From Sphaerisporangium krabiense (GTDB lineage: Bacteria; Actinomycetota; Actinomycetes; Streptosporangiales; Streptosporangiaceae), in the NCBI RefSeq assembly GCF_014200435.1, contig NZ_JACHBR010000002.1, positions 796,501-860,500 on the forward strand: a DNA stretch of 64,000 bases, read 5' to 3'. Of this stretch, positions 32,429 to 41,591 are shown in pieces. The position numbers and the translations under genes are program-made. The notes below the pieces were generated by a model. That model worked only from the letters and a program-made list of their open reading frames with translations, was not told the DNA's origin and did no database searches. Each line of letters opens with the position of its first letter. Position 1 is the first letter of the stretch.

Positions 32429-33009
32429 AGGCCGGACAGCGCGGCCAGGGCCAGGCGGCGCAGCAGCGCCGCCATGGCCGCGCGGGGAAGCTCCCCGGCG
32501 CTGTGCGGCGTGGAGTTGAGCAGGCCGAAGACCGCGTGGGTGGCCGCCCGCAGCTCCGGCGGCGGGACGTCGGGGTAGAGCTCGGTCAGCACCGTGACCC
32601 ACTCCTCGACGTACAGCCGCTGCAGGCGCCGGATCTGCCGCCGGGACGGCTCGGGGACGTTGCCGAGCTCGCGGTCGTGCACGGTGATCAGCGCCGGATG
32701 GTCGAGCGCGAAGTCGATCTGCCCGCCGATCAGCGCGTCCAGGGCCTCGCCCGCGGCGCCGGCCGCGGTGACCCGCTCGACCGCCGCGCCGCGCAGGCGC
32801 TCGCTGACGTCGAGCAGCATCTCGGCGAGCAGCGACTCCTTGCCGCTGAAGTGGCGGTACAGGGCCGGGCCCGAGACGCCGACGGCCGCGCCGATCTCTT
32901 CGATGGAGGTGCCGTGGAAGCCCCGCGCCGCGAACAGCCCGGCCGCCGCGTCCAGGATCTCCCTGCGGCGGTTGCCGGGAACGCGGGTAGGACTTCGCAT
33001 GACGGCCAT
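32413..33009 (-). CDS. TetR-family regulator, likely repressor of the leucine catabolism operon
   Basis: N-terminal HTH at residues about 10-55 (RREILDAAAGLFAARGFHGT, then GVSGPALYRHFSGKESLL), and a helical ligand domain. A TetR gene divergent from an accD1-accA1-hmgL-acd operon is a recurring actinobacterial arrangement, where the effector is thought to be an acyl-CoA intermediate; the specific ligand here is inference. The ATG at 33009 lies eight bases after a TACCAT box on the minus strand with no ribosome site, suggesting a leaderless message; ATG 33000 and TTG 33018 are alternatives. Confidence 0.9.
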   Translation of the reverse strand: MAVMRSPTRVPGNRRREILDAAAGLFAARGFHGTSIEEIGAAVGVSGPALYRHFSGKESLLAEMLLDVSERLRGAAVERVTAAGAAGEALDALIGGQIDFALDHPALITVHDRELGNVPEPSRRQIRRLQRLYVEEWVTVLTELYPDVPPPELRAATHAVFGLLNSTPHSAGELPRAAMAALLRRLALAALSGLVNER

Positions 33010-33032
33010 GACCGGCAATGGTAGACGAAGCA

Positions 33033-33048
33033 GTTAATAATCACTAAC
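33033..33048. promoter_or_regulatory. second, weaker TetR operator-like site
   Basis: GTTAATAATCACTAAC keeps the outer GTTA-(8)-TAAC half-sites of the 33061 palindrome with a degenerate centre. Centres are 29 bases apart, and the site lies just upstream of the presumed tetR -10. Confidence 0.4.
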
Positions 33049-33060
33049 ATCTGAGGTCGA

Positions 33061-33078
33061 GGTTAGCGTACGTTAACC
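33061..33078. promoter_or_regulatory. main TetR operator palindrome before the leucine operon
   Basis: GGTTAGCGTACGTTAACC is an 18-bp palindrome with one mismatched pair, 19 bases before the ATG at 33098 and just upstream of its GGGAGG ribosome site. Confidence 0.7.
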
Positions 33079-33097
33079 CCTCTGGGAGGAGCGCACC

Positions 33098-34684
33098 ATG
33101 GCCCCTGTGCTCCGGACCGCGGTGGGTCCGGGCGGCGAGGAGTACAAGCGCAACGCGGAGGTCAACGAGCGGCTGGCCGCGGAGCTGCGCGAACGCCTCG
33201 CCCTCGCCGCCCTCGGCGGCTCCGAGCGGTCCCGCGCGCGGCACGTCGAGCGCGGCAAGCTCCTGCCCCGCGACCGGGTGGGCGCCCTGCTCGACCCCGG
33301 CTCCCGCTTCCTGGAACTGTCGCCGCTGGCCGCCACCGGCCTGTACGGCGACGAGGCCCCCGCCGCGGGCATCATCACCGGCATCGGCCGGGTCTCCGGG
33401 CGCGAGTGCGTGATCGTGGCCAACGACGCCACCGTCAAGGGCGGCACGTACTACCCGATCACCGTCAAGAAGCACCTGCGGGCCCAGGAGGTCGCCCTCC
33501 ACAACAACCTGCCGTGCGTCTACCTGGTCGACTCCGGCGGCGCGTTCCTCCCGCTGCAGGACGAGGTCTTCCCCGACCGCGAGCACTTCGGCCGCATCTT
33601 CTACAACCAGGCCACCATGTCCCGGCGCGGCATCCCCCAGATCGCCGCCGTCCTCGGGTCCTGCACGGCCGGCGGCGCCTACGTGCCCGCGATGAGCGAC
33701 GAGGCCGTCATCGTCAGGAACCAGGGCACGATCTTCCTCGGCGGCCCGCCCCTGGTGAAGGCCGCCACCGGCGAGGAGGTCACGGCCGAGGAGCTCGGCG
33801 GCGGCGACGTGCACGCCCGGGTCAGCGGCGTCACCGACCACCTCGCCGAGGACGACGTCCACGCGCTCGCCATCGTGCGCGACATCGTCGCCACCCTCGC
33901 CCCGCGCGGCCCCGCCCCCTGGGAGCGCGCCCCGTCGCGCGAGCCCGCGCACGACCCCCGCGACCTGTACGGCATCGTGCCCTCCGACACCCGCACGCCC
34001 TACGACGTGCGCGAGGTCGTCGCCCGCGTCGTGGACGGCAGCGAGTTCCTGGAGTTCAAGGCCGAGTACGGCACCACGCTGGTGACCGGCTTCGCCAGGA
34101 TCCACGGCCACCCGGTCGGCGTCGTGGCCAACAACGGCATCCTGTTCGCCGAGTCGGCGCTGAAGGGCGCGCACTTCATCGAGCTGTGCGACCAGCGCGG
34201 CGTCCCTCTGGTCTTCCTCCAGAACATCAGCGGGTTCATGGTGGGCCGCGCCTACGAGGCCGGCGGCATCGCCAAGCACGGCGCCAAGATGGTCACCGCG
34301 GTCTCCTGCGCCCGGGTCCCCAAGTTCACCGTGGTGATCGGCGGCTCCTTCGGGGCCGGCAACTACGCGATGGCCGGCCGCGCCTACTCCCCGCGCCTGC
34401 TGTGGATGTGGCCGAACGCCCGCATCTCGGTCATGGGCGGCGAGCAGGCCGCCAACGTCCTGGCCACCGTGCGCCCCGGCGGCGACGCCGAGGGCGAGGC
34501 CGAGTTCAAGCGCGAGATCCGGGAGCGGTACGAGCGCCAGGGCAACCCGTACTACTCCACCGCGCGGCTCTGGGACGACGGCGTGATAGACCCGCTCGAC
34601 ACCCGCACCGTGCTGGGGCTGGCCCTGTCGGCCGCGGCCAACGCCCCCCTCGACCCCATCGGCTACGGCGTCTTCCGGATGTGA
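33098..34684 (+). CDS. acyl-CoA carboxylase beta subunit (methylcrotonyl-CoA carboxylase type)
   Basis: Carboxyltransferase chain that moves CO2 from biotin to 3-methylcrotonyl-CoA in leucine breakdown. A 528-residue protein with the two crotonase-like halves: [34 protein letters not shown] near 190, then [15 protein letters not shown] near 370 and [19 protein letters not shown] near 410, and the conserved end GYGVFRM. The gene order with a biotin carboxylase, HMG-CoA lyase and acyl-CoA dehydrogenase identifies the methylcrotonyl type (LiuB/AccD1). Strong ribosome site GGGAGG. Confidence 0.94.
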   Translation: MAPVLRTAVGPGGEEYKRNAEVNERLAAELRERLALAALGGSERSRARHVERGKLLPRDRVGALLDPGSRFLELSPLAATGLYGDEAPAAGIITGIGRVSGRECVIVANDATVKGGTYYPITVKKHLRAQEVALHNNLPCVYLVDSGGAFLPLQDEVFPDREHFGRIFYNQATMSRRGIPQIAAVLGSCTAGGAYVPAMSDEAVIVRNQGTIFLGGPPLVKAATGEEVTAEELGGGDVHARVSGVTDHLAEDDVHALAIVRDIVATLAPRGPAPWERAPSREPAHDPRDLYGIVPSDTRTPYDVREVVARVVDGSEFLEFKAEYGTTLVTGFARIHGHPVGVVANNGILFAESALKGAHFIELCDQRGVPLVFLQNISGFMVGRAYEAGGIAKHGAKMVTAVSCARVPKFTVVIGGSFGAGNYAMAGRAYSPRLLWMWPNARISVMGGEQAANVLATVRPGGDAEGEAEFKREIRERYERQGNPYYSTARLWDDGVIDPLDTRTVLGLALSAAANAPLDPIGYGVFRM

Positions 34685-34686
34685 TC

Positions 34687-36720
34687 ATGGTTTCTGGGCT
34701 CTCTGGCATCGGCACCGTGCTCGTGGCCAACCGCGGCGAGATCGCCCTGCGCGTCATCAGGACGCTCCGGCGGCTCGGCCTCCGCTCCGTCGCCGTCCAC
34801 AGCGACGCCGACGCCGGGGCGCGGCACGTCCGCGAGGCCGACGCCGCCGTCCGGCTCGCCTCGGGCTACCTCGACATCGAGGGCGTCGTCGCCGCCGCGA
34901 AGGCGAGCGGCGCCCGGGCCGTCCACCCCGGGTACGGCTTCCTGGCCGAGAACACCGCGTTCGCGCGCCGCTGCGCCGAGGAGGGGCTGGTGTTCGTCGG
35001 CCCGCCGCCGCCGGCCATCGAGGCGATGGGCGACAAGATCCGCGCCAAGGCCACCGTGGCCGCCGCGGGCGTGCCCGTGGTGCCCGGCGGCGCCGAGCCC
35101 GGCGACGACCTGGCCGAGGCCGCGGCGCGCATCGGCTTCCCCGTGCTGATCAAGCCGTCGGCGGGCGGTGGCGGCAAGGGCATGCTGGTGGTGCGGTCGG
35201 CGGGCGAGCTGGCCGAGGCGGTCGCCTCCGCGCGGCGCACGGCCGCCGCCGCGTTCGGCGACGCCACCCTGCTCGTCGAGCGGTACGTCTCCGACCCCCG
35301 GCACATCGAGATCCAGGTCCTGGCCGACACCCACGGCAACGTGATCCACCTCGGCGAGCGCGAGTGCAGCCTCCAGCGCCGCCACCAGAAGATCGTCGAG
35401 GAGGCCCCCTCGCCGCTGATCGACGAGGAGACCCGCCGGCGCATGGGAGCCGCCGCGGTCAGCGCCGCCCGCTCGGTCGGGTACGTCGGCGCGGGCACCG
35501 TCGAGTTCATCGTCCCGGGCGACCAGCCGGGGCACCCCGGCTACTTCATCGAGATGAACACCCGCCTGCAGGTCGAGCACCCGGTCACCGAGATGGTCAC
35601 CGGCCTCGACCTGGTGGAGCTGCAGCTCCGCGTCGCGGCGGGCGAGCCCCTGCCCCTGGCGCAGCAGGACGTGCGCATGCGCGGCCACGCCGTGGAGGCC
35701 CGTGTGTACGCCGAGGACCCGGCGCGCGACTTCCTGCCCACCGGCGGCCGGGTGCTGGCCCTGGCCGAGCCCGAGGACGCGGCCGGCGTGCGGGTGGACT
35801 CCGGCCTGTTCCCGGGCGCGGTCGTCGGCAGCGACTACGACCCCATGCTCGCCAAGGTGATCGCCTGGGGTTCCGACCGGGCCGCCGCCCTGCGGGGGCT
35901 CGACACCGCGCTGCGGCGCACCACGGTCCTCGGCGTCACCACCAACATCGCCTTCCTGCGCGCCCTGCTGGCCGACGCCGACGTCGCCGCCGGGCGGCTC
36001 GGCACCGGCCTGATCGACCAGCGCCTCGACGCCCTGCTCGCCGCCGCCCACGCCACCGGCGCCCCGCCGGACGAGGTGCTCGCCGCGGCGGCCCTGGTCC
36101 TGCACGACGAGCTGTCCGGGGGCGACGACGACCCCTGGGACGTGCCGGACGGCTGGCGGATCGGCGAGCCCGCCTGGACGACCTGGCCGCTCGCCGCGCG
36201 GGGCGAGCCGGTCGCCGTCCGGGTCAGGGGCCTGCCCGCGCGCGGCGCCGAGGTCGCCGTCGGGGACGGGCCGCCGTCGGAGGCCAGGGTCGCGCGGGAG
36301 GGCGGCGACGCGCTGGTCACCCTGGACGGGGTCACCACGCGCTACGCCTGCGCCCGCGACGGGCACACGGTGTGGCTCGGGCGCGACGGCCGCGCCTGGG
36401 CCCTCACCCGCCACCTGCCCGGGGACCCGGGCGACCGCGCCGGGGCGGGCCTGGCGGGCGACGGCGTGGTGCGCAGCCCGATGCCGGGCACGGTGCTGCT
36501 GGTCAAGGTGGTGCCGGGCGAGGCGGTGACCGAGGGGCAGCCGCTGCTGATCGTCGAGGCGATGAAGATGGAGCACACCGTGACCGCCCCCGCCGACGGC
36601 GTCGTCGCCGAGCTGACGGCCCGCGCGGGGCGGCCGGTCGACATGGACGAGGTGCTGGCCGTCATCCGGGCCCCGGACGCCGGGGCGTCCCCCGAGGCCA
36701 CCGAGACGGGAGGATCGTGA
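34687..36720 (+). CDS. biotin carboxylase/biotin carrier subunit of methylcrotonyl-CoA carboxylase
   Basis: A 677-residue alpha chain. The biotin carboxylase domain shows [13 protein letters not shown] near 14, [10 protein letters not shown] near 160, [14 protein letters not shown] near 290; a BT-like linker follows, then the carrier domain with the biotinyl-lysine motif EAMKMEH near 625. The start ATG is two bases after the beta-subunit stop, so the two chains are probably made in coupled amounts (LiuD/AccA1). Confidence 0.95.
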   Translation: MVSGLSGIGTVLVANRGEIALRVIRTLRRLGLRSVAVHSDADAGARHVREADAAVRLASGYLDIEGVVAAAKASGARAVHPGYGFLAENTAFARRCAEEGLVFVGPPPPAIEAMGDKIRAKATVAAAGVPVVPGGAEPGDDLAEAAARIGFPVLIKPSAGGGGKGMLVVRSAGELAEAVASARRTAAAAFGDATLLVERYVSDPRHIEIQVLADTHGNVIHLGERECSLQRRHQKIVEEAPSPLIDEETRRRMGAAAVSAARSVGYVGAGTVEFIVPGDQPGHPGYFIEMNTRLQVEHPVTEMVTGLDLVELQLRVAAGEPLPLAQQDVRMRGHAVEARVYAEDPARDFLPTGGRVLALAEPEDAAGVRVDSGLFPGAVVGSDYDPMLAKVIAWGSDRAAALRGLDTALRRTTVLGVTTNIAFLRALLADADVAAGRLGTGLIDQRLDALLAAAHATGAPPDEVLAAAALVLHDELSGGDDDPWDVPDGWRIGEPAWTTWPLAARGEPVAVRVRGLPARGAEVAVGDGPPSEARVAREGGDALVTLDGVTTRYACARDGHTVWLGRDGRAWALTRHLPGDPGDRAGAGLAGDGVVRSPMPGTVLLVKVVPGEAVTEGQPLLIVEAMKMEHTVTAPADGVVAELTARAGRPVDMDEVLAVIRAPDAGASPEATETGGS

Positions 36721-37667
36721 TGCTCCAGCCGATGCGGGTGCCGGCGGAAGGGCTGCCGGACCGCGTGACGATCTACGAGGTCGGGCCGCGCGACGGCCTG
36801 CAGAACGAGCCGGCGATCGTGCCGCTGGAGGTCAAGGCCGAGCTGGTCGCGCGGCTGGCCGCCGCCGGGCTCACCACCATCGAGACCACCAGCTTCGTCC
36901 ACCCCCGATGGGTGCCCCAGCTCGCCGACGCCGAGGAACTGCTGAGGCGCGTCGAGAAGGCGCCGGGCGTGCGCTACCCGGTGCTGGTCCCCAACGAGCG
37001 CGGCCTGGACCGCGCGCTCGCCCTGGGCGTCACCGACATCGCGATCTTCGGCAGCGCCACCGAGACCTTCGCCCGGCGCAACCTCAACCGCGGCCTGGAC
37101 GAGTCGGTCGAGATGTTCGCCCCGGTCGTCGCGCGCGCCCGCGACAACGGCCTGCGGGTGCGGGCGTACCTGTCGATGTGCTTCGGCGACCCGTGGGAGG
37201 GGCCGGTGCCGATCGCGCAGGTCGTCGGCAACGGCAGGCGGCTGCTCGACCTCGGCTGCGAGCAGCTCTCGCTCGGCGACACCATCGGCGTCGGCACCCC
37301 CGGGCACGTCACCGCCCTGCTCGCCGCCTTCGCCGCGGCGGGCGTCGGCCCCGAGCGCCTCGCCGTGCACTTCCACGACACCTACGGCCAGGCGCTGGCC
37401 AACACGCTCAGCGCCCTGCGCGCGGGCGTCACCGTGGTGGACGCCTCGGCCGGGGGCATCGGCGGCTGCCCCTACGCCAAGAGCGCCACCGGCAACCTCG
37501 CCACCGAGGACCTGGTCTGGATGCTCTCCGGGCTCGGCATCGAGACCGGCGTGGACCTGGCCTCGCTGGCCGCCACCAGCCTGTGGCTGGCGGAGCGGCT
37601 CGGCCGCCCGAGCCCGTCGGCGGTGGTGCGCGCGCTGTCCCAAGAACTCACCGAGGATGAGGAGTAG
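36720..37667 (+). CDS. hydroxymethylglutaryl-CoA lyase
   Basis: Cleaves HMG-CoA to acetyl-CoA and acetoacetate, the last step of leucine catabolism. A 315-residue DRE-TIM metallolyase: YEVGPRDGLQNE near 17 (catalytic Arg/Asp), HFHDTYGQALAN near 220 (metal-binding His pair), and the signature GGIGGCPYAKSATGNLATED near 245-264, with the catalytic Cys. The ATG at 36720 overlaps the upstream TGA; GGGAGGA precedes it. Confidence 0.96.
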   Translation: MLQPMRVPAEGLPDRVTIYEVGPRDGLQNEPAIVPLEVKAELVARLAAAGLTTIETTSFVHPRWVPQLADAEELLRRVEKAPGVRYPVLVPNERGLDRALALGVTDIAIFGSATETFARRNLNRGLDESVEMFAPVVARARDNGLRVRAYLSMCFGDPWEGPVPIAQVVGNGRRLLDLGCEQLSLGDTIGVGTPGHVTALLAAFAAAGVGPERLAVHFHDTYGQALANTLSALRAGVTVVDASAGGIGGCPYAKSATGNLATEDLVWMLSGLGIETGVDLASLAATSLWLAERLGRPSPSAVVRALSQELTEDEE

Positions 37668-37670
37668 ACC

Positions 37671-38837
37671 ATGCACCGGCTCGGCGACGACTACGAGGCC
37701 CTGCGCAAGACCGTCGAGGAGTTCTCCCGGGACGTGGTGGCGCCGGTGATCGGCGACTACTACGAGCGCTGCGAGTTCCCCTACGACATCGTGTCCCGGA
37801 TGGGCCACATGGGACTGTTCGGCCTGCCCATCCCCGAGGAGTACGGGGGCATGGGCGGGGACTACTTCGCGCTGTGCCTCGCCCTGGAGGAACTGGCCCG
37901 CGTCGACTCCTCGGTGGCGATCACCCTGGAGGCCGCGGTGTCGCTCGGCGCGATGCCGGTCTACCGGTTCGGCTCCGCGGAGCAGAAGGCCGAATGGCTG
38001 CCGGAGCTGACCTCCGGGCGCAGGCTCGGCGCGTTCGGGCTCACCGAGCCCGGCGGCGGCTCCGACGTGCCCGGCGGCATGCGCACCACGGCCGTCCTGG
38101 ACGGCGGCGAGTGGGTGATCAACGGCTCCAAGGCGTTCATCACCAACTCCGGCACCGACATCACCGGCTTCGTGGCGGTCGCCGCCATCACCGGGGAGCG
38201 GCGCAGGGCCGACGGCGAGGCCGCGCCGGAGATCTCCACGATCCTGGTCCCGTCGGGCACGCCCGGGTTCACGGTGTCCAAGAAGTACTCCAAGGTCGGC
38301 TGGTCGGCCTCCGACACCCGCGAGCTGGCGTTCTCCGACTGCCGCGTGCCCGCCGCCAACCTGCTCGGCGAGCGCGGGCGCGGGTACGCCCAGTTCCTGC
38401 AGACCCTGGACGAGGGCCGGGTCGCCATCGCCGCGCTGTCGGTGGGCCTGGCGCAGGGCTGCGTGGACGAGAGCCTGCGCTACGTCAAGGAGCGGCACGC
38501 GTTCGGGCAGGCGATCGGGCGCTACCAGGCCATCCAGTTCAAGGTGGCCGACATGGAGGTGCGCGCGCACACCGCCCGCCTGGCGTACTACCACGCGGCC
38601 GAGAAGATGCTCGCGGGCGAGCCGTTCAAGAGGGAGGCGGCGATCGCCAAGCTGGTGAGCTCGAACGCCGCCATGGACAACGCCCGCGACGCCACGCAGA
38701 TCTTCGGCGGCTACGGCTTCATGAACGAGTACCCCGTGGGCCGGTTCTACCGCGACGCGAAGATCCTGGAGATCGGCGAGGGCACCAGCGAGGTGCAGCG
38801 CATCCTCATCGCCCGCCAGCTCGGCCTGAGCGCCTGA
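37671..38837 (+). CDS. acyl-CoA dehydrogenase, probably isovaleryl-CoA type
   Basis: A 388-residue FAD enzyme that would oxidise isovaleryl-CoA (or other short branched acyl-CoA). Motifs: GLPIPEEYGGMGGDY near 45, FGLTEPGGGSD near 121 (FAD/substrate loop), and the C-terminal QIFGGYGFMNEYPVGRFYRD with EGTSEVQRILIARQ. It starts three bases after the lyase and closes the operon. The methylglutaconyl-CoA hydratase needed for the full pathway is not in this operon. Confidence 0.93.
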   Translation: MHRLGDDYEALRKTVEEFSRDVVAPVIGDYYERCEFPYDIVSRMGHMGLFGLPIPEEYGGMGGDYFALCLALEELARVDSSVAITLEAAVSLGAMPVYRFGSAEQKAEWLPELTSGRRLGAFGLTEPGGGSDVPGGMRTTAVLDGGEWVINGSKAFITNSGTDITGFVAVAAITGERRRADGEAAPEISTILVPSGTPGFTVSKKYSKVGWSASDTRELAFSDCRVPAANLLGERGRGYAQFLQTLDEGRVAIAALSVGLAQGCVDESLRYVKERHAFGQAIGRYQAIQFKVADMEVRAHTARLAYYHAAEKMLAGEPFKREAAIAKLVSSNAAMDNARDATQIFGGYGFMNEYPVGRFYRDAKILEIGEGTSEVQRILIARQLGLSA

Positions 38838-38968
38838 CGCCGGGGCGTTCCGGGGCACGGCACAACGGCCTGCGCTATCGTGAGCAAACGGACATATGGA
38901 GCACAAGACGCGATAAACGACAAAGCACTCCGGCGCGGCCGGTGACGCCGCGAGAAAGGCCCGCCCCC

Positions 38969-39403
38969 ATGCCCGACGCGCGCACGATCCTCGACAAGGT
39001 CACCGAAGGCTTCAACCGGCACGACCTGGAGGCGGTGACCCGTTGTTTCGACGCCAGGGGAGTGTTCGTCACCCCCAGCGGCGTGGGGGACGGGCTGGAG
39101 GAGATCTCCTACTTCTTCGAGACGTCCCTGACGGCCTTCCCTGACGCGGTCGTGACGCTCTGGAGCACGGTCGCGTGCGGCGACACGGCCATCGGCGAGT
39201 GGACCCTCACCGGCACGCACGGCGGCGCGTACATGCTGCCGGGCGGCGACGTCGTGGCGGCGACCGGGCGTCCCATCGCCGTCCGCGGCGCATCCTTCTG
39301 TACCGTGGACGAGGACGGCGTCGTCGGCTACCGCATCTACTACGACCAGCTGGAGCTCATCGCGCAGCTCGGCCGCACGGTGAGCGCGGAGGGCGAATTC
39401 TGA
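38969..39403 (+). CDS. SnoaL-like / ester-cyclase-type NTF2-fold protein
   Basis: A 144-residue protein with helix VTEGFNRHDLEAVTRCFD, a G-x-G-D-G-L-E-E-I turn and the closing FCTVDEDGVVGYRIYYDQ, the pattern of SnoaL-like polyketide-cyclase/ester-cyclase relatives. Substrate unknown. It follows the leucine operon after 131 bases and may be a separate unit. Confidence 0.8.
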   Translation: MPDARTILDKVTEGFNRHDLEAVTRCFDARGVFVTPSGVGDGLEEISYFFETSLTAFPDAVVTLWSTVACGDTAIGEWTLTGTHGGAYMLPGGDVVAATGRPIAVRGASFCTVDEDGVVGYRIYYDQLELIAQLGRTVSAEGEF

Positions 39404-39445
39404 TCTTCCGGGCACCCCGAATGGACGAAGGGTGCGCCGAGTCCC

Positions 39446-39451
39446 TAAAGT
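39446..39451 (+). promoter_or_regulatory. -10 element of a likely leaderless promoter
   Basis: TAAAGT, seven bases before the ATG at 39459, with no ribosome site between. Confidence 0.35.
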
Positions 39452-39458
39452 CCCATTC

Positions 39459-39908
39459 ATGACTTCAGATGATCTCCTGGTACGGAGGGCCCGCGAGGAC
39501 GACGCCGAGGAGATCTACGGGCTGACGCGCGAGTTCGCCCTGTCCTTCCGGCCCGAGCGCGCCGCCTTCCACGCGGCGTATCCGGCGCTGCTCGCCAACC
39601 CCGACGCGTCCGTGCTGGTGGCCGTCGTGGACGGCGCCGTGCGCGGATACCTTCTCGGCTTCGTGCACCTGACGCTGTTCGCCAACGGCCCCGTCGCCTG
39701 GGTGGAGGAGGCCATCACCCAGCACGGCTTCCGCAGGCGGGGCCTCGGGCGCGCGCTGCTGGAGGAGTTCGAGCGCTGGGCGCGCTCGCGGGACGGCGGG
39801 TACATCGCCCTGGCGACGCGCAGGGCGCCGGAGTTCTACAACGCGCTCAAATACGAGTCCGCTGGAACGTACTACCGCAAGGTTCTGAAAGCCGGCGCGC
39901 AGGAGTGA
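39459..39908 (+). CDS. GNAT-family N-acetyltransferase
   Basis: A 149-residue acetyl-CoA-dependent transferase. Motif A is ITQHGFRRRGLGRALLEEFE (about 85-104, R-x-x-G-x-G/A pyrophosphate loop), motif D/V follows, and motif B is FYNALKYESAGTYYRKVL at the end. Substrate unknown; stand-alone gene ending in a shared hairpin terminator. Confidence 0.9.
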   Translation: MTSDDLLVRRAREDDAEEIYGLTREFALSFRPERAAFHAAYPALLANPDASVLVAVVDGAVRGYLLGFVHLTLFANGPVAWVEEAITQHGFRRRGLGRALLEEFERWARSRDGGYIALATRRAPEFYNALKYESAGTYYRKVLKAGAQE

Positions 39909-39909
39909 A

Positions 39910-39928
39910 CCCGGGGCGGCGCCCCGGG
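39910..39928. terminator. bidirectional hairpin terminator
   Basis: Perfect 8-bp stem CCCGGGGC / GCCCCGGG with a three-base loop, between convergent genes ending at 39908 and 39933. Confidence 0.7.
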
Positions 39929-39932
39929 CCCG

Positions 39933-41513
39933 TCACGAGGTGAGCTGCGCGTCCAGGCGGTACCCGTCCACGGTGACGTACACCGAGTCCCCGGGCCTGG
40001 CGTTGAGGCGCATGAGCACCGGCTGGAGCGAGTCGAACACCGGCTGGCGGTCGCGCCAGACCAGCACCACCGCGTTGTCCCCCGGCCCGGTGACCGACAG
40101 CAGCGTGCCGGGACGCATGCCGAGCTGCGTCGCGTACCCCTCCGGCACCGGCACGGGCTCGCCGCGCAGGTGCTCGCTGGTGACGTCGATGCGCTGCCAG
40201 CGGCGCGGGTCGGAGGCCGGCCCCGGCAGCGGCGGCGCGTGGGTCGCGGCGCGCGGCTCGGGCACCAGGTGCGGCCGCGGCGGGCCGGACAGCGCCGTGA
40301 GCGCGGCCAGGGCGTTCTGGGCGGTCTGCGCGTCGGGCAGGTTGCCCGCCACCGACGGCACCGGCACGCCGCCGCGCATCTGGTGGCCGTTGGCGCCAGG
40401 CGTGCGGCGGGGCAGCGGCGCGAAGCCGCCGGTCGTCGTGGGGTCGGGGGGCCGCACCGCGACCTTGGGCAGCGCCTCGATCCACGCCTGGGCCGAGTGC
40501 GCGCGGATCCCCACCTGGGCGAGCAGCTCGACCGCGTCCTCGCCGGAGGTCTTGTCCCCGAGCATCTGGGCGGTGCGCTCCCGCAGCCGGGTCAGGTCGC
40601 CGACGACCAGCCAGCCGTCCTGCAGGCGGCGGTCCGGCATGAGCGCCACCAGCACCCGCCACAGGGGCGTGCCGAGCGAGGGCACCTCGATCGGGTGCGC
40701 CGGGTCGGCGCCGATGAGCTGCTCCTCGGTGGCGGCGTTGCCGAGCCACTCGGTGAGCCGGAACAGGTGCCCGGTCACCGGGGTGCCCTCCGGCGAGCGC
40801 AGCCAGTGCAGGACGCGCTCCTCGGCGGCGCGCTGCGCCTGGGACAGCACGTCGCGGTCCACGTGCAGATCGTGGGCCAGCGTGCGCAGGCTGACCGGCT
40901 CCTCGGCGAAGAGCCGCTCGATGGCCACGGCCCGCTCCAGCGGCGTCCACTCGCGGAACACCGCGTCGACCAGGCGGACGAGCGGGTTGTCCGACACCGG
41001 CGGCGGGGCGGGGACCTGCGCCACGGGCGGCGCGGCGGCGTTCTGCACGGGGCCGGTGGGCGGGCCCGCGGGCGCCTGCGCCGAGACGGCGGGGACCCGG
41101 CCGATCACCTCGCGGAACACCGCCGTCAGGATCGTCTCGGGGGAGGCGGCGAGCGCCGGGGCGCGCAGGTCGGCGGCGGTGAGCCTGCGCAGCCGCTGCC
41201 AGCCGCCGACGCCGCCGATGGCCGAGCGCGCGGGCTCCGGCCAGCCGGGCAGCGCCGGGTCCACCTTGTGGACCTGCAGCGCGGGCAGCAGCTCGGTGAG
41301 CGCCAGATGGTCCCAGCGGCTGACGGCCAGCCGTGAGAGGCGGTCGCACAGCCACTCGACACCGGTCGTGCCGAGCGCGCGACTGAGCGCGACCGAGGCC
41401 CACCAGCCCCCGGGGAGCCGGGGATCGGCGAGCACGTCGGCGACCTGCTGAGGTCGGCTCCAGCGCAGGACCGGCACCAGATCACTCAGGCAGATCATTG
41501 AATCGGCGTCCAT
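39933..41513 (-). CDS. hypothetical protein with a sigma-70 region 4-like HTH and AbrB-like C-terminus
   Basis: A 526-residue protein, family not recognised. Residues 1-140 are helical with repeated Leu/Trp. A Pro/Ala linker (about 143-180) is followed by a segment resembling sigma-70 region 4 (LERAVAIERLF, SLRTLAHDLHVDRDVLSQ, about 193-235). After a second Pro/Gly/Ala linker (about 365-440), the last 85 residues are beta-rich (RIDVTSEHLRGEPVPVPEG, GDSVYVTVDGYRLDAQ), resembling a swapped-hairpin DNA-binding domain. A regulatory or nucleoid role is possible. GGGAGG lies 13 bases before the ATG. Confidence 0.7.
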   Translation of the reverse strand: MDADSMICLSDLVPVLRWSRPQQVADVLADPRLPGGWWASVALSRALGTTGVEWLCDRLSRLAVSRWDHLALTELLPALQVHKVDPALPGWPEPARSAIGGVGGWQRLRRLTAADLRAPALAASPETILTAVFREVIGRVPAVSAQAPAGPPTGPVQNAAAPPVAQVPAPPPVSDNPLVRLVDAVFREWTPLERAVAIERLFAEEPVSLRTLAHDLHVDRDVLSQAQRAAEERVLHWLRSPEGTPVTGHLFRLTEWLGNAATEEQLIGADPAHPIEVPSLGTPLWRVLVALMPDRRLQDGWLVVGDLTRLRERTAQMLGDKTSGEDAVELLAQVGIRAHSAQAWIEALPKVAVRPPDPTTTGGFAPLPRRTPGANGHQMRGGVPVPSVAGNLPDAQTAQNALAALTALSGPPRPHLVPEPRAATHAPPLPGPASDPRRWQRIDVTSEHLRGEPVPVPEGYATQLGMRPGTLLSVTGPGDNAVVLVWRDRQPVFDSLQPVLMRLNARPGDSVYVTVDGYRLDAQLTS

Positions 41514-41591
41514 CGGCTGACCGCATCCTCCCGAGTGTGACGCATGTTGCTAATGGTGCAGCTTACGCCGGACGCTAGCAATTAGCGCCAT

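Noticed and set aside
36342-38906. Long minus-strand open frame opposite the HMG-CoA lyase and acyl-CoA dehydrogenase
   Set aside because: A shadow of the coding bias; both plus-strand enzymes are complete.
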